Shown in pieces: positions 27,178-37,231 of a stretch of DNA of 64,000 bases; positions within the stretch are counted from its first letter, which is position 1, and each line of letters starts with the position of its first letter. The DNA comes from Silvania hatchlandensis (GTDB lineage Bacteria; Pseudomonadota; Gammaproteobacteria; Enterobacterales; Enterobacteriaceae): positions 1 to 64,000 of the forward strand of contig NZ_JAMGZK010000049.1 in NCBI RefSeq assembly GCF_025564065.1. The letters run 5' to 3'. A model generated the notes under the pieces. The model saw only the letters and a list, made by a program, of their open reading frames with translations, searched no databases and was not told where the DNA came from. The position numbers and the translations under genes are program-made.

Positions 27178-28644
27178 ATGTCAGATTTAAACCCGATTTT
27201 GTCGTCATCGGCGCAAAGCATTGAAGCCTATCAGCAGGCTATCGAGCAGAGCACCCAGGCGGTCATGCAGTGGCTGAAACAGCCGGAAATGTACCAGGGT
27301 AAAACGGTCGCCGAGCTGCGCGAACGTATCAACCTGGATTTCAGCCCGGAAGGGCTGGGCAACGAAACCGCGATTGCGCGTGCCGTTGAATATTTCCTGA
27401 AAGACAGCCTGGCGGTGCATCATCCGCAGTGCGTAGCGCATCTTCACTGCCCAAGCCTGGTGGTAAGCCAGGCGGCGGAAGTGATGATCAACGCCACTAA
27501 CCAGAGCATGGATTCCTGGGATCAAAGCCCGTCAGCGACCATTATCGAGATCAAACTGATTGAATGGCTTCGTACCCGCCTGGGTTATCAGGCTGGCGAT
27601 GCGGGCGTGTTCACCAGCGGCGGCACCCAGAGCAACATGATGGGTCTGATGCTGGCACGCGATGCGTTCTTTGCGCGTCTTGGCCACTCGGTCCAGCAGG
27701 ATGGTCTGGTGGGCGATCTGCGTAAAATTCGCGTTCTGTGCTCTGACAGCGCTCACTTCTCCGTGCAGAAGAACATGGCGCTGATGGGTCTGGGCTACCA
27801 GTCTGTCATCCAGGTGAAAACGGACGAATGTTCGCGTATGGATCTTAACGATCTGGCGGCGAAGATTGACCAGTGCAACGCCAACGGTGAGCAGATCCTG
27901 GCGATTGTTGCCACGGCAGGCACCACGGATGCGGGTGCTATCGATCCGCTGCGTGCAATTGCAGAACTGGCGGCGAAGCAGAATATCTGGGTTCACGTGG
28001 ATGCGGCCTGGGGCGGCGCGCTGCTGATGTCCGAGAAGTATCGCGATTACCTGGACGGCATCGAGCTGGTGGATTCCGTTACCCTGGACTTCCACAAGCA
28101 GTTCTTCCAGACCATCAGCTGCGGGGCGTTCCTGCTGAAAGAAGCGCGTCACTATGAGCTGATGCGTTATCAGGCGGCGTACCTGAACTCCGAGTTCGAC
28201 GAAGAGGCGGGCGTGCCGAACCTGGTATCCAAATCCCTGCAGACAACCCGTCGTTTCGACGCGCTGAAGCTGTGGATGAGCCTGGAAGCGCTGGGTGAGA
28301 AGAAATACGCTGAGATCATCGATCATGGCGTGACCATGGCCCAGCAGGTTGCCGCATACGTGACCGAGCAACCGCTGCTGGAACTGGTGATGCCACCGCA
28401 GCTGGCGAGTGTGCTGTTCCGCTTCCGTCCTGAGCAACAGCTGGATGACGCGGCCATTGCGCTGCTCAACCAGAAGATTGGTGATGCGCTGCTGGATTCG
28501 GGTCGTGCCAACGTTGGCGTGACCGAGCACAACGGTGTTACCTGCCTGAAGCTGACCCTGCTGAACCCAATCGTGACGCTGGAGGATGTCAAAGTCCTGC
28601 TGTCGCTGGTGGAACGTACGGCGCTCGAGCTGCTGTCTAAATAA
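27178..28644 (+). CDS. ddc: L-2,4-diaminobutyrate decarboxylase
   Basis: Cytoplasmic PLP group II decarboxylase, 488 residues, producing 1,3-diaminopropane from diaminobutyrate. Typical features are GVFTSGGTQSNMMGL, HVDAAWGGALL (Asp contacting the PLP ring) and the PLP Lys in SVTLDFHKQFFQ, near residue 308. It is cotranscribed with dat (23-bp gap) and followed by a strong terminator. The pathway supplies diaminopropane, and norspermidine in some species; no norspermidine genes are in the window. Confidence 0.95.
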   Translation: MSDLNPILSSSAQSIEAYQQAIEQSTQAVMQWLKQPEMYQGKTVAELRERINLDFSPEGLGNETAIARAVEYFLKDSLAVHHPQCVAHLHCPSLVVSQAAEVMINATNQSMDSWDQSPSATIIEIKLIEWLRTRLGYQAGDAGVFTSGGTQSNMMGLMLARDAFFARLGHSVQQDGLVGDLRKIRVLCSDSAHFSVQKNMALMGLGYQSVIQVKTDECSRMDLNDLAAKIDQCNANGEQILAIVATAGTTDAGAIDPLRAIAELAAKQNIWVHVDAAWGGALLMSEKYRDYLDGIELVDSVTLDFHKQFFQTISCGAFLLKEARHYELMRYQAAYLNSEFDEEAGVPNLVSKSLQTTRRFDALKLWMSLEALGEKKYAEIIDHGVTMAQQVAAYVTEQPLLELVMPPQLASVLFRFRPEQQLDDAAIALLNQKIGDALLDSGRANVGVTEHNGVTCLKLTLLNPIVTLEDVKVLLSLVERTALELLSK

Positions 28645-28652
28645 GTCGTTAT

Positions 28653-28683
28653 ACCCGGTAGCCGCTCGGCTACCGGGTCTTTT
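28653..28683 (+). terminator. Terminator after dat-ddc
   Basis: A perfect ACCCGGTAGCC/GGCTACCGGGT stem with a four-base loop, followed by CTTTT. It lies 8 bp after the ddc stop and just before the convergent kinase gene ends. Confidence 0.9.
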
Positions 28684-28695
28684 CCCCTGTACATC

Positions 28696-30903
28696 CTATC
28701 GTCTTGCTGTCTTTGCGCCCTCGTTTTGCGCTGCGGAGTAACCGTAGGCGTCATAACCGGAGCTGTAATAGCTGGCGGCAGATTTCATGACATCGTTCAG
28801 AATGGCGCCTTTGATGTTGACCCCCATCTGCTGCAAACGTCGGTAGCTGACCTGCATCTCCCTGACGCTGGTGACGTTAAAGCGGGCAACCAGCAGAGTC
28901 GAGGCCGCAACGCCCCCCACCAGAGCGGCATCCGTGACGGCAAGAATGGGCGGGGTATCCACAATGACCATGTCGTAATGCTCACTGGCCCAGCGCATAA
29001 ACTCGCGAAAACGGCTATGCATCAGCAGTTCAGAAGGATTCGGAGGGTATTGTCCACAGGTCACCACATCGAATTTGCCGCTGGCGTAGGTCTGGACGGC
29101 CTGCTGGAATTCTACCTTCCCTGACAGGACATCGGATAAACCCGCGTCGTTTTTCAGATCAAAAATATTGTGCACATAGCCTTTACGCATGTCGGCATCG
29201 ATGAACAGCACGCGCTGTTCAACCTGCGCCACCAGCGCCGCCAGCGACGTGCTGACCAGCGTTTTGCCACAGTCCTGCGTCGGCCCGCTGAACATCAAGA
29301 TATTATTCTGTGCATCCATCATGGCAAAATGCAGGCTGGTGCGTAATCCGCGAATGGCTTCGACAAAAATATCCAGCGGCCGGTCCACCGGCAAAAACGG
29401 CACGTCGGTAGTTTTATGCTTAAAGCACCAGGAGAAGTATTTGCCGCTTAAGAGAGTTTTTCTGCTCAGCCATTCTGAACGCGGCAGAGTGGCATAGACG
29501 TTGATGCCCTCACTTTCCAGTTGCTCCGGACTGTTGATACCGCGTCGCAGCGCCGACTTTGCCAGTACCAGCCCCATCGACACGAACAGTCCACACAGCG
29601 TCATCATCATCACGATCAGCGCTTTGCGCGGCTTTATGGGTGCAGGTTGCGTCACCGCCGTGTCAATAATACGCACATTGCCGATGGCGCTGGAGCGCGA
29701 GATGTTCAACTCCTGCTGGCGTGTCAGAAGCTGCAGGTACACCGCGCGACCTGAATCCACATCGCGGCTCAGGCGGACGATCGCCTGCTGTGTCGATGGC
29801 ATCGCACTGACGCGTTTGTCTAGCCTGTCCCGCTCGCCTTCTAAGGTCAGACGCTTCTCCCGCAGTGCACGATACGTCGGATGGTCTTTTTTAAAGTGCT
29901 GCGAGATTTCGGCTTCGCGAAAGGTCAGCTCATTCAACTGATTCTCGACATTAACGATTTGCTCTAACACTGACTTGGCTTCCAGCGTCAAATCAACCGA
30001 ATCACGTTTCTTACGATAGGCATTCAGACGCTCTTCAGCATCCTCAAGCTCGGTACGCACTAGCGGCATCTGTCGCTGAAGAAAGTCAAGACTCTTAGAA
30101 TCCTGCGCCGCCTGACGGTCAATGTTTTGCTGCAGATAGCTTTGTGTGATGTGGTTCAGGGTGCGAGCAATGCGTTCGGGGTCGGTACCAGTAAGGCTCA
30201 ACCCAATTATCCCGCTCTCTTTGCCCTGTTGTGTCACGCTAAAATTGCGGCTCAGGTCATTGATGGCTTCAAGCAGCGAGCGCTGCGTAATCGAAAAACG
30301 CGTGCCTGCTGGCGCAGACAATTCGCGAACCCTGATTGAGACACCCGCTTTATGCAATGACTCGCCAACATTTCCCTGCGCGCTAAAGCCTTCTCCTTCC
30401 AGCAGGTATTGACCCTCACTTTGAACTGTGAGGATGAGCGGCTTCACCTGCCCCTGAGAAGGCGGCAGCGTCAACACGTCAACGGTCAATATATCGGGTT
30501 GCTGGCCAATCAGGCGGGCCCAGATTTTGCCCACCAAGGGTAAGTAGACCGGGACTATCTCATCTCGTAAGCGCAGTGCCTCAACCGTTTCGCCGAGGAT
30601 CATGCGAGATTTCATAAGATACATTTCAGCTGAAGAATTCGGTGCAAGGTCTGGTGAGAGCTGATTCAAGGTTTTGAGAATAGTGTTCTGATGCTTATCT
30701 TCTATTTGCACCATCGCATCAGCGATATACACCGGCGAAGTAAATAATGCGTAAATCCCCCCACAAAGCGCAAAAATTAGCGTGAGGCTAATGATACACC
30801 AGCGATGATCAATGAATTCTCCAACAAGGCGCGCCAGATCCAGCTCTTGGTTTTCTACAGTACAACCTTGTGTATTTATCGTTTTTGCCGACATGTCCGT
30901 CAT
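28696..30903 (-). CDS. Polysaccharide export tyrosine autokinase (Wzc/Etk-like)
   Basis: Inner-membrane co-polymerase with a cytoplasmic BY-kinase domain that controls capsule or exopolysaccharide export. The 735-residue protein has helices near 36-54 and 428-447 flanking a periplasmic coiled-coil region. The kinase part has an unusual Walker A, SGPTQDCGKT (539-548; E. coli Wzc and Etk read GASPDSGKT), Walker A' VLFIDADMRKG (565-575) and Walker B MVIVDTPP (645-652). The C-terminal cluster holds five tyrosines (712-722). The start overlaps the phosphatase stop as ATGA. No glycosyltransferase or polymerase genes are nearby. Confidence 0.85.
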   Translation of the reverse strand: MTDMSAKTINTQGCTVENQELDLARLVGEFIDHRWCIISLTLIFALCGGIYALFTSPVYIADAMVQIEDKHQNTILKTLNQLSPDLAPNSSAEMYLMKSRMILGETVEALRLRDEIVPVYLPLVGKIWARLIGQQPDILTVDVLTLPPSQGQVKPLILTVQSEGQYLLEGEGFSAQGNVGESLHKAGVSIRVRELSAPAGTRFSITQRSLLEAINDLSRNFSVTQQGKESGIIGLSLTGTDPERIARTLNHITQSYLQQNIDRQAAQDSKSLDFLQRQMPLVRTELEDAEERLNAYRKKRDSVDLTLEAKSVLEQIVNVENQLNELTFREAEISQHFKKDHPTYRALREKRLTLEGERDRLDKRVSAMPSTQQAIVRLSRDVDSGRAVYLQLLTRQQELNISRSSAIGNVRIIDTAVTQPAPIKPRKALIVMMMTLCGLFVSMGLVLAKSALRRGINSPEQLESEGINVYATLPRSEWLSRKTLLSGKYFSWCFKHKTTDVPFLPVDRPLDIFVEAIRGLRTSLHFAMMDAQNNILMFSGPTQDCGKTLVSTSLAALVAQVEQRVLFIDADMRKGYVHNIFDLKNDAGLSDVLSGKVEFQQAVQTYASGKFDVVTCGQYPPNPSELLMHSRFREFMRWASEHYDMVIVDTPPILAVTDAALVGGVAASTLLVARFNVTSVREMQVSYRRLQQMGVNIKGAILNDVMKSAASYYSSGYDAYGYSAAQNEGAKTARR

Positions 30904-31340
30904 TCCTTAACTTTAAGTCTTTTAGCCCATTCCTGACTCGCCTCACCAAGCTGGCGAAAGACGTACTCAAAAGCATCCATGCTTTTCCCGTAAGGATCAG
31001 GTATCTCCTGATTCTTCAACCATTGCCCAAACAACAGCGCTTTACCGCGTACCTCTGGTGCGATAAGTGAGATACGATTAATTTGCTCTGCTTCCATGGC
31101 GAGGATCAGATCGCTTTGCCGCATCATTTGGGCCGTCAGCTGGCGGCCGATATGCCCCACCAGAGAGATGCCATGCATCATCGCCACGCTCTGCGCCTGA
31201 GGATCCGCCCGGTGCCCAACCAGCGCGCTGATCCCAGCAGATGACACCTGTAGCCTCGGGAGTTGCTGCAGTAAAAGACGCTCTCCCAATGGTGAGCGAC
31301 AGATATTGCCGGTGCAAATAACCAGAATGGAATGAATCAT
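30900..31340 (-). CDS. Low-molecular-weight protein-tyrosine phosphatase (Wzb/Etp-like)
   Basis: Cytoplasmic phosphatase of 146 residues that removes phosphate from the partner kinase. The catalytic loop is CTGNICRSP near residues 9-17 and the general-acid loop DPYGK near 114. Its start overlaps the upstream export-protein stop (TAATG) and its stop overlaps the kinase start, so the three genes are translationally coupled in the order outer-membrane protein, phosphatase, kinase, as in wza-wzb-wzc and gfcE-etp-etk. Confidence 0.92.
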   Translation of the reverse strand: MIHSILVICTGNICRSPLGERLLLQQLPRLQVSSAGISALVGHRADPQAQSVAMMHGISLVGHIGRQLTAQMMRQSDLILAMEAEQINRISLIAPEVRGKALLFGQWLKNQEIPDPYGKSMDAFEYVFRQLGEASQEWAKRLKVKE

Positions 31341-32479
31341 TATTCAGGCCAGGACTTAATAAAACGCACGGTTTCCGTCAGGTCATGCACGCCGGTGATG
31401 GTCGGTACAAGCTGAGTCAAAACCCGGTTCCAGCGTGACAGCGGTGCCGTTGTAACGTAGACGATGTCGTAGGGCTGCAGCTGAAACTCCGTGCCCAGCA
31501 CCATAGCGGAGGCATCACGGGCGTTGAGCTGATAGATCTGCGCAATCTTGCCGTCAGGGCTTTTGCCAGAGGTGGAGCGGATGACAAAAATACCGGTGGC
31601 ATCGGCCATGTCCTGATTCAACCCACCGGCATTGGAAAGCGCTTCGGCCAGCGTCATGCCGCTGCGGTCCATCTTCAGAGTGCTTTGCTTAATCACTTCA
31701 CCCATCACAAACACTTTCAAGGCATCATTACGCGGAATAAACAGAATATCCCCCGGCCACAGCAACCGGTTTTGCGTAAGATCGCCATGCTGCATCAGGG
31801 CATACAGTGAAATGCGCGAGTCTTTGCCGTCATGCGTGAGCACCACGTTACGCCAGTCTGCGTCAGCCGAGAGGCCACCTGCCGCATTAATGGCATCCAT
31901 GACCGTCAGCGGAATATTGGTGATGGGCTGCTGACCCGATTTGTTTACCTCGCCGGTGATATAGGCCTTTTGCGAACGGAATGCGGCGATACTGACATCG
32001 ACCTGCGGGCTTTCAATCACCCGATCCAGTCGGGCAGTGATCTCTTCCCGCACCTGTACCAACGTTTTACCCGCAACGTGGAGTTTGCCGACGTAGGGAT
32101 AAAAGAGCGTTCCGTCTGCGCCGACCCAGTTCCCGGTATCGCTGGCGCTGCGGTATTGCCCGGCTGGCGTGGTGAGTTCCGGGTGATCCCAGACGGTAAT
32201 CATCAGCACATCCCCAGGCCCAATGCGGTATTCCCAGCGCGCTAATGCTTTATCGAGATTCGGATTTACCTGAGATTTAGCCCCGACGGGACGAAGCTTT
32301 TCAATAACAGAGGGCGTCAGCGGCCAGACATCCACTTTCTTATTAAGATCCAGCGGGTTGTCGGCCACGGCAACGTTATTTTTTCCGGAAGTATTTAGAT
32401 GTTGTCCGGGAATAATTGTGCAGCCGGTTAATAAGATCGCTGCAAAAAAACCGGCACCTGCGCGGAGTGTCGTTTTCAT
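31340..32479 (-). CDS. Outer-membrane polysaccharide export lipoprotein (Wza/GfcE-like)
   Basis: Octameric outer-membrane translocon for polysaccharide. The 379 residues equal E. coli Wza. A lipoprotein signal ends with lipobox LTGC (Cys20). The poly-export domain is clear ([20 protein letters not shown] near 87-106), followed by SLBB domains ([30 protein letters not shown]). The C-terminal helix region is present, ending FIKSWPE. It heads the three-gene operon. No ops element was seen in the leader. Confidence 0.93.
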   Translation of the reverse strand: MKTTLRAGAGFFAAILLTGCTIIPGQHLNTSGKNNVAVADNPLDLNKKVDVWPLTPSVIEKLRPVGAKSQVNPNLDKALARWEYRIGPGDVLMITVWDHPELTTPAGQYRSASDTGNWVGADGTLFYPYVGKLHVAGKTLVQVREEITARLDRVIESPQVDVSIAAFRSQKAYITGEVNKSGQQPITNIPLTVMDAINAAGGLSADADWRNVVLTHDGKDSRISLYALMQHGDLTQNRLLWPGDILFIPRNDALKVFVMGEVIKQSTLKMDRSGMTLAEALSNAGGLNQDMADATGIFVIRSTSGKSPDGKIAQIYQLNARDASAMVLGTEFQLQPYDIVYVTTAPLSRWNRVLTQLVPTITGVHDLTETVRFIKSWPE

Positions 32480-32974
32480 TAATAATAAAACTCTGGTAAT
32501 TGCGTTAATATTCCATTAATCCCGACGCGGAACGCGTAGCGAGCGCCATTAAGTAATTAAACAAAATGCATTTATAATTATACAGTTACAAAAATACCTG
32601 ATAAAATCAGAGGACTCACCGTACTGATAACCACCTGATCATTGATTAAAAAAAGGAGAAACCAAAAGCAGGATCAATAATTCAAAACGCATCATAAACA
32701 TAACGCTATAAAAAAAATACAATTCGACATTGATTATTTTGTCAGTGGCAGTCATTTAGGATTCTATAAAAGGAACTATTGATTAAGGCGTGTATAAATA
32801 ACGTAGAATTCATACCATCAATAGTCAGCACTGCGCGACTGAACGTCTGAATGAACAGATTTGTTACATTTTTTCGCCAACGGGCCAGTTGGCAAAAACA
32901 TAAAATAGCTCGCCTGTTGCTCGATGAGGGAACAGCAGAGCAAAGGTAACAGCCATGGTAAATCTGGAGAAAAA
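32480..32974. other. AT-rich intergenic region between the wza-like operon and rcnB
   Basis: About 495 bp without a gene, much richer in A+T than the surrounding chromosome. It must hold the divergent promoters of the exporter operon and rcnB. A stretch TTAGGATTCTATAA near 32757-32770 weakly resembles an RcsAB box. No ops or JUMPstart motif was found. Confidence 0.4.
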
Positions 32975-33307
32975 ATGACTAAAGCAAAATTACTACTTCT
33001 GGGCGTAGTGATGTCAGTTGCGAGCGCGGCATTTGCAGCACCGAAGGCCGCAGCGGCACCCTCGGGCATCCAGGCCTATGAGGAAAAGGAGTTTATTGCC
33101 GATTTTACGAAATTTAAGATTGGTGATTTCGCCCCGGCACAGTACCTGACGCCTGAGTACACCATTAAACAGTACAATTTGCGCAACCTTCCTGCGCCGG
33201 CAGAAGGCACACACTGGACCTATATGGGTGAAAACTACGTCCTGGTAGGGAATACGGATGGCAAAATTATGAAGGTGTATAACGGCGATATCTTCTACCA
33301 CCGTTAA
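32975..33307 (+). CDS. rcnB: Periplasmic nickel/cobalt homeostasis protein
   Basis: A 110-residue periplasmic protein very similar to E. coli RcnB, which tunes nickel and cobalt efflux by RcnA. A signal peptide of about 22 residues ends AAFA. The mature domain has FIADFTKFKIGD, LRNLPAPAEGTHWTYMG and GKIMKVYNGDIFYHR. The start at 32975 follows GGAG. In E. coli it belongs to rcnA-rcnB next to rcnR; here neither rcnA nor rcnR is in the window. Confidence 0.92.
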   Translation: MTKAKLLLLGVVMSVASAAFAAPKAAAAPSGIQAYEEKEFIADFTKFKIGDFAPAQYLTPEYTIKQYNLRNLPAPAEGTHWTYMGENYVLVGNTDGKIMKVYNGDIFYHR

Positions 33308-33325
33308 TCGACGCTTTTACTGCAC

Positions 33326-33360
33326 TTCAGGCTGCCCGCAACGAGCAGCCTGAATGTTTT
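33326..33360 (+). terminator. Terminator after rcnB
   Basis: A TTCAGGCTGC/GCAGCCTGAA stem with a nine-base loop followed by TGTTTTAT, between the convergent genes rcnB and mrp. Confidence 0.8.
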
Positions 33361-34468
33361 ATACCGCGCGGAACGCGATATCGCCCGGGATAATCTCACC
33401 CTGCCAGTAAAGCTGCGCGGCGACACGATCCGCCAGCTGCCGATACATCTCTGTGAAATCACTCTCAGGACGGTTCACCACCGTCGGCTTACCGCTGTCC
33501 AGATCTTCACGCAGGGTGATATGCAGCGGCATCTGGCCGAGCAGTTGGGTATGATACTGCGCCGCCAGCTTCTCTGCGCCGCCGGAGCCAAAGATCGCTT
33601 CATGATGACCACATTTGCTGCAGATGTGCATGCTCATGTTTTCGACCACGCCCAGCACCGGCACCTCCACTTTTTCGAACATCACGATGCCTTTTTTGGC
33701 GTCGATCAGGGCAATGTCCTGCGGCGTAGTAACGACGACGGCCCCGGTAACCGGGATGTTCTGCGCCAGCGTCAGCTGAATGTCACCGGTACCCGGCGGC
33801 ATATCCAGCACCAGATAATCGAGATCCGGCCACATCGTCTCCTGCAGCATCTGCATCAGCGCTTTGCTGGCCATCGGCCCGCGCCAGACCATGGCGTTAT
33901 CATCAGTCACCAGATAGCCGATCGAGTTGGTCGCCAGTCCGTAGGCCATAATCGGCGCCATATGGGTGCCGTCAGGTGAGGTCGGACGTTGGTTTTCTGC
34001 GCCCAGCATGTTGGGGATCGACGGGCCATAGATGTCGGCATCCAGAATACCGACCTTTGCCCCTTCGGCGGCCAGCGCCAGCGCCAGGTTCACGGCGGTG
34101 GATGATTTGCCCACCCCGCCCTTGCCTGAGCTGATGGCAATAATGTTTTTCACGCCGTTTACGCCCGGGTGGTTTTTCACACGCTTGAGGGTGGCGATAG
34201 CGTGCGTCAGCTTCCAGTCAATGGCTTTTGCACCTGTGATGCGCAGCAGTTCAGCACTCGACTGCTCTTTCAGCGTCTCAAACGCGCTGCTCCAGACAAA
34301 CGGCATCTGCAGTTCGATATGCAGGGTGTCATCCAGCCACGCCACGTGGTGCAGCGCTTTCAGCGTCGTGAGATTATGCTTCAAGGTTGGATGCTGAAAA
34401 TTAGCCAGCGTACCGGCGACCATTGCGCGTAAGGCTTCCGGTGATTTGGCCTGGGATTGAGAACTCAT
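33359..34468 (-). CDS. mrp: Iron-sulfur cluster carrier protein Mrp/ApbC
   Basis: Cytoplasmic ParA-type ATPase that carries and transfers Fe-S clusters. The 369 residues equal E. coli Mrp. The deviant Walker A is SSGKGGVGKSSTAVNLAL near residue 112, Walker B is LVLDMPPGTGD near 222, and the cluster-binding Cys pair is HICSKCGHH near 280. The start MSSQSQAKSPEAL at 34468 has GGAGTCGG upstream. It is divergent from metG, as in other enterobacteria. Confidence 0.95.
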   Translation of the reverse strand: MSSQSQAKSPEALRAMVAGTLANFQHPTLKHNLTTLKALHHVAWLDDTLHIELQMPFVWSSAFETLKEQSSAELLRITGAKAIDWKLTHAIATLKRVKNHPGVNGVKNIIAISSGKGGVGKSSTAVNLALALAAEGAKVGILDADIYGPSIPNMLGAENQRPTSPDGTHMAPIMAYGLATNSIGYLVTDDNAMVWRGPMASKALMQMLQETMWPDLDYLVLDMPPGTGDIQLTLAQNIPVTGAVVVTTPQDIALIDAKKGIVMFEKVEVPVLGVVENMSMHICSKCGHHEAIFGSGGAEKLAAQYHTQLLGQMPLHITLREDLDSGKPTVVNRPESDFTEMYRQLADRVAAQLYWQGEIIPGDIAFRAV

Positions 34469-34604
34469 CCCGACTCCTTTGTTCTTGTGAATAAGACCTT
34501 TGTCAGACAAGTTTACCTGAAAGGCCATGGTTTGTGCTTACTTAATAATGACCCTTTTGGTACTATCAAAAACCCTTTTTACTGTAAAAGAAGTAATGCC
34601 CACT

Positions 34605-36638
34605 ATGACTCAAGTCGCGAAAAAAATTCTGGTAACGTGCGCACTGCCGTACGCAAACGGTTCAATCCACCTCGGCCACATGCTGGAGCATATCCAGGCT
34701 GATGTCTGGGTCCGTTACCAGCGAATGCGCGGCCATCAGGTTAACTTTATCTGCGCGGACGACGCCCACGGCACGCCGATCATGCTGAAAGCCCAGCAGT
34801 TGGGAATTTCTCCTGAGCAGATGATCACCGAAATGAGTCAGGAGCATCAGACCGATTTTGCCGGCTTCGACATCAGCTACGATAACTACCACTCGACGCA
34901 CAGCGACGAGAACCGCGAGCTATCGGAGCTGATCTACACCCGCCTGAAAGAGAACGGTTTTATCAAAAACCGCACCATCTCTCAGCTCTACGATCCGGAA
35001 AAAGGCATGTTCCTCCCGGACCGTTTTGTGAAAGGCACCTGCCCGAAATGTAAGGCAGCGGATCAGTATGGAGATAACTGCGAAGTGTGCGGCGCGACCT
35101 ACAGCCCGACTGAGCTGATTGAGCCAAAGTCCGTGGTCTCCGGCGCGACGCCTGAAATGCGTGATTCCGAACACTTCTTCTTCGACCTGCCGTCGTTCAG
35201 CGCGATGCTGCAGGCGTGGACCCGCAGCGGCGCGCTGCAGGAGCAGGTGGCGAACAAAATGCAGGAGTGGTTTGAATCCGGCCTGCAGCAGTGGGATATC
35301 TCCCGCGATGCACCGTACTTCGGCTTCGAAATCCCGGACGCGCCGGGCAAATATTTCTACGTCTGGCTGGATGCGCCAATCGGCTACATGGGTTCTTTCA
35401 AGAACCTGTGCGACAAGCGCGGCGACACCGTCAGCTTTGAAGAGTACTGGAAGAAAGACTCCACCGCCGAGCTGTATCACTTTATCGGCAAGGACATCGT
35501 CTACTTCCACAGCCTGTTCTGGCCAGCGATGCTGGAAGGCAGCAACTTCCGCAAGCCGACCAACCTGTTCGTCCACGGCTACGTGACGGTCAACGGCGCG
35601 AAGATGTCCAAATCTCGCGGGACGTTCATTAAGGCCAGCACCTGGCTGAACCATTTTGACGCCGACAGCCTGCGCTACTACTACACGGCGAAGCTCTCTT
35701 CCCGCATCGACGATATCGACCTGAATCTTGAAGATTTCGTCCAGCGCGTGAACGCGGATATCGTCAACAAAGTGGTCAACCTTGCCTCGCGTAATGCGGG
35801 CTTTATCGCCAAGCGTTTCGACGGTGTGATGGCCGCTGAGCTGGCGGATCCGGCCCTGTACCAGACCTTTATCGACGCAGCACAGACCATCGGCGATGCG
35901 TGGGAAAGCCGCGAGTTCGGCAAAGCCGTCCGCGAAATCATGGCGCTGGCCGATCTGGCCAACCGCTACGTTGACGAGCAGGCACCGTGGGTGGTGGCGA
36001 AACAGGAAGGCCGCGATGCCGACCTGCAGGCTATCTGCTCCATGGGTATCAACCTGTTCCGCGTGCTGATGTCCTATCTGAAGCCGGTTCTGCCGCAGCT
36101 GGCAGAACGTACCGAAGCGTTCCTGAACACCGAACTGAGCTGGGATAGCATCAACCAGCCGCTGCTCGGCCACAAGCTGAACGCGTTCAAGGCGCTATAT
36201 AACCGCATTGAGATGAAGCAGGTTGAAGCGCTGGTCGAGGCCTCTAAAGAAGAGGTGAAAGCCGCAGCCGCACCGATCACCGGTCCGCTGGCGGATGAGC
36301 CGATTCAGGAGACCATCAGCTTTGACGATTTCGCCAAAGTCGATCTGCGCGTGGCGCTGATTGAAAACGCGGAATTTGTTGAAGGCTCCGACAAACTGCT
36401 GCGCCTGACGCTGGATCTGGGCGGCGAGAAGCGTAACGTCTTCTCCGGCATCCGCTCCGCATATCCGGATCCGCAGGCGTTGATTGGCCGCCACACGGTG
36501 ATGGTGGCGAACCTCGCCCCGCGTAAAATGCGCTTTGGCATCTCGGAAGGGATGGTAATGGCCGCCGGCCCTGGTGGGAAAGATATTTTCCTGTTAAGCC
36601 CGGACAGCGGTGCGCAGCCTGGTCATCAGGTGAAATAA
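34605..36638 (+). CDS. metG: Methionine--tRNA ligase
   Basis: Cytoplasmic class I aminoacyl-tRNA synthetase that charges tRNA-Met. The 677 residues match E. coli MetG. The HIGH-type motif is HLGH (22-25), the zinc site has CPKC and CEVC pairs near 145-162, KMSKS lies near 332-336, and the C-terminal tRNA-binding domain ([28 protein letters not shown]) dimerises the enzyme. [10 protein letters not shown] at 34605 is taken as the start by similarity; upstream in-frame ATGs at 34596 and earlier are not conserved. Confidence 0.97.
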   Translation: MTQVAKKILVTCALPYANGSIHLGHMLEHIQADVWVRYQRMRGHQVNFICADDAHGTPIMLKAQQLGISPEQMITEMSQEHQTDFAGFDISYDNYHSTHSDENRELSELIYTRLKENGFIKNRTISQLYDPEKGMFLPDRFVKGTCPKCKAADQYGDNCEVCGATYSPTELIEPKSVVSGATPEMRDSEHFFFDLPSFSAMLQAWTRSGALQEQVANKMQEWFESGLQQWDISRDAPYFGFEIPDAPGKYFYVWLDAPIGYMGSFKNLCDKRGDTVSFEEYWKKDSTAELYHFIGKDIVYFHSLFWPAMLEGSNFRKPTNLFVHGYVTVNGAKMSKSRGTFIKASTWLNHFDADSLRYYYTAKLSSRIDDIDLNLEDFVQRVNADIVNKVVNLASRNAGFIAKRFDGVMAAELADPALYQTFIDAAQTIGDAWESREFGKAVREIMALADLANRYVDEQAPWVVAKQEGRDADLQAICSMGINLFRVLMSYLKPVLPQLAERTEAFLNTELSWDSINQPLLGHKLNAFKALYNRIEMKQVEALVEASKEEVKAAAAPITGPLADEPIQETISFDDFAKVDLRVALIENAEFVEGSDKLLRLTLDLGGEKRNVFSGIRSAYPDPQALIGRHTVMVANLAPRKMRFGISEGMVMAAGPGGKDIFLLSPDSGAQPGHQVK

Positions 36639-36643
36639 ACGAA

Positions 36644-36673
36644 AAAGCCGGAGATTATCTCCGGCTTTTTTAT
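36644..36673 (+). terminator. Terminator after metG
   Basis: An AAAGCCGGAGA/TCTCCGGCTTT hairpin with a short loop and a run of T residues, a few bases after the metG stop. Confidence 0.9.
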
Positions 36674-36681
36674 GCCCTTTT

Positions 36682-36709
36682 GCCGGGTGGCGGCGTCGCC
36701 TTACCCGGC
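36682..36709. repeat. REP-like palindrome
   Basis: TGCCGGGTGGCGGCG... followed by ...CGCCTTACCCGGC forms the standard enterobacterial REP hairpin, between the convergent ends of metG and yehS. Confidence 0.75.
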
Positions 36710-36714
36710 TAAAA

Positions 36715-37185
36715 TCACGCTTTCGGGTGATGCACCCGATGGGTCAATCCGCGCAGGAAATTACGCAGAAACTGATCCCCACACTCGCGGTAATTTTTAT
36801 GTTCCGCCGCGCGCATCATGGCGGTGATTTCCGGGACAGAGACACGGAACTTTTGCTCAGTCATGATCGCCAGGATATCGTCGGTCTTCAGGGAAAATGC
36901 GATACGCAGCTTTTTCAGCACCGTGTTGTTGTTAACACGACGCTCAAGCGCCAGCTCAGGGGCGGATTCATCTTTGCCGCGCTTGTCATAGATCAGACCA
37001 TTCAGGAAGCCAGACAGGATGATATCCGGGCAGCGGATAAATCCCTCCTCATCTTCTTTTGTCATCCAGGTATCAAACCCGGCGGACGTGGCTTCCATGT
37101 CGGCAAGTGCAAGAATGCGCACCATGTCGTTATTATTTGCTTTCAGGGTGTAGCGCAGGCTACGAAGAATGTCATTACTAAGCAT
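36715..37185 (-). CDS. yehS: DUF1456 protein YehS
   Basis: A cytoplasmic protein of 156 residues, as in E. coli. It contains two copies of the DUF1456 unit: LRYTLKANNNDMVRILALAD (about 10-29) and KKLRIAFSLKTDDILAIMTE (about 91-110), each beginning with an L-R-x-x-x/F-x-L pattern. It is convergent with metG and upstream of btsR by a short gap. The function is not known. Confidence 0.93.
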   Translation of the reverse strand: MLSNDILRSLRYTLKANNNDMVRILALADMEATSAGFDTWMTKEDEEGFIRCPDIILSGFLNGLIYDKRGKDESAPELALERRVNNNTVLKKLRIAFSLKTDDILAIMTEQKFRVSVPEITAMMRAAEHKNYRECGDQFLRNFLRGLTHRVHHPKA

Positions 37186-37231
37186 GAGTGCCTTTAACTG
37201 TCGGTGAAGCGATGGGCGCAGTGTACCAGTT

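Noticed and set aside
32480..32974. ops/JUMPstart element or RcsAB box in the leader of the export operon
   Set aside because: No ops core was found. TTAGGATTCTATAA resembles an RcsAB box only in its first half.
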